A stretch of DNA of 13,401 nucleotides, from the NCBI GenBank assembly GCA_003573635.1, contig QUTJ01031608.1, forward strand, positions 1 to 13,401, given 5' to 3'. The notes beneath the pieces were generated by a model. That model had not been told where the DNA came from and did not search any database. It saw nothing but the letters and a program-made list of their open reading frames with translations. Both the position numbers and the translations under genes were made by a program. This DNA is from Goniomonas avonlea. Lineage: Eukaryota > Cryptophyceae > Goniomonadida > Goniomonadaceae. Shown here in pieces: positions 12,301-13,401 of this stretch; within the stretch, counting starts at the first letter, position 1; every line of letters begins with the position of its first letter.

Positions 12301-12568
12301 GCTCCACGCCGCAGTGCTGCTCTTGCAGCGCGCAGGGGCAGGTCCTGTTCGACGTGCCACTATTCGAGCTGAAAACCTGGACATGGTGGAATTGCTTGGC
12401 GTCATGACGAGACACGCGCTGGAGTTCTCAAGTTTGGACACGTCGCTAATCGACCAGAAGTTGGAGATCATGCGGTTGTTGACTGCGAAACAGCTGCCTA
12501 GAGACCTCGCGACGGCAGCAAAGGCAGTGGTCGATGGCCTGCTGGCCCAGCTTGTGGCTGCAGCGCAG
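2..12568 (+). CDS. Giant IPT/TIG-repeat and REJ-domain protein, exon 1 (5' partial)
   Basis: One reading frame stays open from the left edge to a TGA at 12626-12628. The true coding part most likely ends at 12568, where CAG is followed by a GTGAGC splice donor. This leaves about 4,189 codons with no stop. Order of regions: 24 TIG-like units (residues 1 to about 2115), 14 TIG-like units of a second type (about 2116-3447), a REJ module (about 3448-4073), then an Ala/Leu-rich helical stretch. The first in-window codon is GTG at position 2 and reads straight into a repeat unit, so the real start and any signal peptide lie upstream. IPT/TIG and REJ domains are typical of secreted or cell-surface proteins, so an extracellular adhesion or receptor role is inferred, not shown. 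Relatives could be protist polycystin-like or fibrocystin-like proteins. No membrane segment is visible, so it could equally be a secreted matrix protein. The coding assignment is very safe; the function is not. Confidence 0.93.
1856..1948 (+). other. Extra segment of about 31-36 residues inside unit 7 of array 1
   Basis: The gap between the strands of units 7 and 8 is 121 codons, against 82-91 elsewhere. The added piece lies between two copies of the unit-ending motif: a Y-D-L-x-T-P near 1841 and an S-Y-E-L-x-T near 1949. It contains Pro, Cys and aromatic residues but no W-x-S-D core. Because the end motif appears twice, the segment could be the remnant of a unit that lost its middle. It contains no AG dinucleotide that could act as an acceptor, so it is not a retained intron. 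Confidence 0.55.
6347..10342 (+). repeat. Array 2: 14 IPT/TIG-like domains with C-x-x-P-x-W motif
   Basis: These units are longer (about 87-105 residues) and differ from array 1. Each starts with a G-G-T/D/A then a strand like V-x-I-T-G-x-G-F, has Y-x-C-x-F in the middle, and ends with L-x-C-x-x-P-x-W. The glycine turn before the first strand (or its equivalent) lies near 6386, 6665, 6941, 7223, 7511, 7781, 8078, 8363, 8624, 8954, 9230, 9545, 9809 and 10100. The paired Cys probably form the usual TIG disulfide. The unit near 7223 lacks both Cys, and the unit near 9809 has only the first. The unit near 8624 is the most degenerate. There are 14 N-x-S/T sequons here, supporting an extracellular, glycosylated location. 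Domain boundaries are approximate. Confidence 0.82.
10058..10327 (+). other. Canonical IPT/TIG domain (last of array 2)
   Basis: This unit is closest to the textbook IPT/TIG pattern. It has V-T-A-V-E-P-S, then a T-V-V-T-I-T-G-T-Q-F-G strand and turn, then V-T-I-G-G-V-A-C, then L-V-C-T-A-P-P-G-R-G. The two Cys sit where the family's disulfide pair is expected, and an N-D-T sequon follows the first turn. It directly precedes the REJ module, so it anchors the assignment of the more diverged units upstream. Confidence 0.85.
11220..11241 (+). repeat. Hexanucleotide microsatellite coding Leu-Ser repeats
   Basis: Three perfect copies of GTCCTT plus a partial one, in frame, give an alternating Leu-Ser tract. 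It lies in a beta-strand region of the REJ module. The unit is six bases, so copy-number change would not shift the frame. Confidence 0.8.
12089..12100 (+). other. Tetrabasic site (RRRR) within the REJ module
   Basis: Four consecutive Arg codons followed by Glu-Pro, and shortly after by R-I-R-R, in a Ser-rich loop after the P-P-S-G-G-M-C block. The run fits a furin-type R-x-R-R consensus. It is the strongest basic cluster I see in the protein. Cleavage is only a possibility. Confidence 0.35.
12221..12568 (+). other. Ala/Leu-rich helical segment after the REJ module
   Basis: About 116 residues rich in Ala, Leu and charged residues, with heptad-like hydrophobic spacing (for example T-E-L-A-A-A-S-E-S-L-M-Q-L and A-A-V-L-L-L-Q). 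It lacks the beta-strand pattern seen upstream and predicts as helical. In polycystin-1 and protist relatives a similar helical region links REJ to the GAIN/GPS domain, so that role is inferred here. It continues across intron 1 into exon 2. Confidence 0.6.
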
Positions 12569-12855
12569 GTGAGCTGTCCGTCGGTGTATATGTGTGTGCG
12601 CACGTGCGTGTCAGATGTCGGTGTTTGATTGTGAGTGTCAGTTGTCAGCGTTTGATTTTTTATTTGGTGAGTGTGCGCGCTTTTTTAGTGAGCATCAACG
12701 TGGTTTGATCAACATCGAAAACGCTATCGACTTCTCAGTCGAGGCACCTTAGTGGCCGCGTGTGTCCTTCCGCGCTTCCATCCACGAACAAGCAGACACT
12801 GACACCTGCGACACACCCAAACGTTTCATGCTCTGATACGTTCATCTCGTTGCAG
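12569..12855 (+). other. Intron 1 (287 bases, phase 0)
   Basis: The donor is CAG|GTGAGC at 12568/12569 and the acceptor is TTCATCTCGTTGCAG ending at 12855. The intron interrupts the frame between codons (phase 0). Read-through adds 19 residues of low-complexity Cys/Val-rich peptide and then the TGA at 12626, which is what an unspliced intron would give. The interior is T-rich with runs of T around 12655-12690, unlike the GC-rich exon. CTGAC and CTGAT motifs near 12797 and 12833 could serve as branch points. Two further GTGAGT donor-like sites at 12631 and 12667 lie after the stop. Only the donor at 12569 keeps the frame open. Confidence 0.78.
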
Positions 12856-12957
12856 GCCAGGGCGGAACGCGTGCCGTCCGCCACAGTCGACCTTGGTGTG
12901 CGCGCTCTCACTAATCTCCTGGTTAACAGCGATGGGGATGCGGAGTCAACTCAAGAG
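12856..12957 (+). CDS. Exon 2 of the giant TIG/REJ protein
   Basis: After the intron acceptor CAG ending at 12855, the frame resumes in phase 0. It encodes a charged, then amphipathic helical segment (ARAERVPSATVDLGVRALTN and onward) that continues the Leu/Ala-rich helices ending exon 1. The right boundary is uncertain. A GTGCGG donor at 12958 gives an exon of 102 bases, a multiple of three. If that donor is not used, the frame runs on to a TGA at 13021-13023 and the protein ends with Ser-rich residues. I prefer the splice, because composition turns AT-rich beyond 12958 and REJ proteins normally continue into a GPS/GAIN region and membrane segments. The terminal-exon model remains open. Confidence 0.7.
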
Positions 12958-13023
12958 GTGCGGTGCCTAGTTTTGCCGCGCGAATTATTTCAATCGTTGG
13001 TTTCAACGTTTTCTAGCAGTTGA

Positions 13024-13049
13024 AGATCTATCAGAAGAGAGATAGATCT
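13024..13049. repeat. Perfect 9-base inverted repeat with 8-base loop
   Basis: AGATCTATC at 13024-13032 is the exact reverse complement of GATAGATCT at 13041-13049, separated by AGAAGAGA. It starts one base after the alternative stop codon at 13021-13023. It could form a hairpin in RNA, or it may be chance in AT-rich DNA. Confidence 0.75.
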
Positions 13050-13152
13050 AGATTGATGGAGATGCTTGGAACTATGATTTTAAGATATGTTGGGACAAGG
13101 TCTTCTCTCCTGCCCTATTTTTTCTCTGTTTCTATCTATCTCCTCCTTCGCT

Positions 13153-13253
13153 CCCCCCCCTCCGCATCACTACCTCATACTCATCCTCACCGGCGTGTTT
13201 CGTGCCTTGGTAAGATTAGTGCGGACCCGCGTTGATTATACTCCCCCCCCCCC
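13153..13253 (+). repeat. Two homopolymer C tracts
   Basis: Runs of 8 C (13153-13160) and 11 C (13243-13253), each inside a longer pyrimidine stretch. The second forms part of the polypyrimidine tract before the candidate acceptor at 13279. Tracts this long are prone to sequencing and replication slippage, so their length may be inexact. Confidence 0.8.
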
Positions 13254-13300
13254 TTCGCCTCTGTTTCTTTCTATTCCAGGAACTGCAACCCATTATTTAT

Positions 13301-13329
13301 TGGTTGGTTGGTTTGTTGGTTGGTTTTTG
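13301..13329 (+). repeat. TTGG-type simple repeat
   Basis: Tandem TGGT/TTGG units (about seven, imperfect) directly after the candidate acceptor and a short AT-rich stretch. All forward frames across it give Leu/Val/Gly/Trp-rich peptides. This can look like a membrane segment but is explained by the simple repeat. Confidence 0.75.
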
Positions 13330-13401
13330 GGAGGGAGGCGTCTCATCTGCACGTACCTAAGATCTAGAACCGAGAGATTGTGAGAATGCTCAGAGCGTGG
13401 C

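Larger units (their letters stand above)
12958..13401 (+). other. Probable intron 2 or 3' flank, low complexity
   Basis: Composition changes from GC-rich coding to AT-rich and pyrimidine-rich sequence. GTGCGG at 12958 is the suggested donor. A long pyrimidine tract (13241-13277) leads to TTCCAG ending at 13279, a very good acceptor. What follows (13280-13360) reads in phase 0 as 26 mostly hydrophobic residues and then a stop, but it lies over a TTGG simple repeat, so I do not call it an exon. No AATAAA signal, RNA gene or other coding region is apparent. Confidence 0.5.

Noticed and set aside
2-12568. Bacterial origin (large TIG-type adhesin)
   Set aside because: The GT-AG intron with a polypyrimidine-type acceptor region and the REJ module argue for a eukaryote. 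No bacterial promoter, ribosome binding site or operon neighbour is visible.
12569-12628. Extension of the coding region to the TGA at 12626
   Set aside because: The 19 extra codons are low-complexity and begin exactly at a GTGAGC donor. A matching acceptor resumes the same frame at 12856 with a compatible helical sequence.
13201-13216. TTGGTAAGA donor-like site at 13210
   Set aside because: No acceptor AG with a pyrimidine tract lies upstream to define an exon ending here. The only nearby AG (about 13100) lacks such a tract.
13087-13383. Open frame with hydrophobic Leu/Val/Gly/Trp/Phe stretches, possibly a membrane exon
   Set aside because: The hydrophobic part is produced by the TTGG simple repeat and the upstream part by pyrimidine tracts. 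It is not in phase with exon 2 through the 13279 acceptor.
12569-13401. tRNA, rRNA or CRISPR-like structures in the non-coding right end
   Set aside because: No cloverleaf, rRNA-like block or regularly spaced direct repeats were found, only simple repeats and one short inverted repeat.

Overview
The window looks like nuclear DNA from a microbial eukaryote (a GC-rich protist of undetermined group), not a bacterium. It holds part of one giant gene on the + strand: an uninterrupted coding exon of more than 12.5 kb that is already open at the left edge. It is followed by a canonical GT-AG intron with an in-frame stop just inside it, then a short exon that continues the protein in frame, then low-complexity, pyrimidine-rich non-coding DNA to the right edge. 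The lineage cannot be named from this sequence alone.

The encoded protein (about 4,190 residues in exon 1) is an extracellular-type mosaic with four regions. (1) Positions 2-6346: 24 tandem IPT/TIG-like immunoglobulin-fold units of about 85 residues, each with an SVTVVG-type strand and a W-S-D-S-S-type motif. (2) Positions 6347-10342: 14 more IPT/TIG-like units of a second subfamily, with a Cys pair and a C-x-x-P-x-W motif. The last of these is the most canonical TIG. (3) Positions 10343-12220: a receptor-for-egg-jelly (REJ) module of the polycystin-1 type, ending in the characteristic P-P-S-G-G-M-C block. (4) Positions 12221-12568 plus the short exon at 12856: an Ala/Leu-rich helical segment of the kind that follows REJ modules. 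No signal peptide, transmembrane segment, GPS site or channel domain is visible. The 5' end lies outside the window and the 3' end probably does too.

Layout: 2-12568 exon 1; 12569-12855 intron 1; 12856-12957 exon 2 (or to a stop at 13021-13023 if the gene ends there); 12958-13401 probable second intron or 3' flank, with C-tracts, a TTGG-type repeat and a perfect inverted repeat. The antisense reading frames are shadows of the repeat array.

The most interesting points are these. The first array keeps its Trp in 24 of 24 units while the Cys pair has decayed in most. N-glycosylation sequons are absent from the first array but frequent in the second. One domain at the junction carries the hallmarks of both subfamilies. 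Overall, a long TIG array joined to a REJ module resembles a blend of fibrocystin and polycystin-1.
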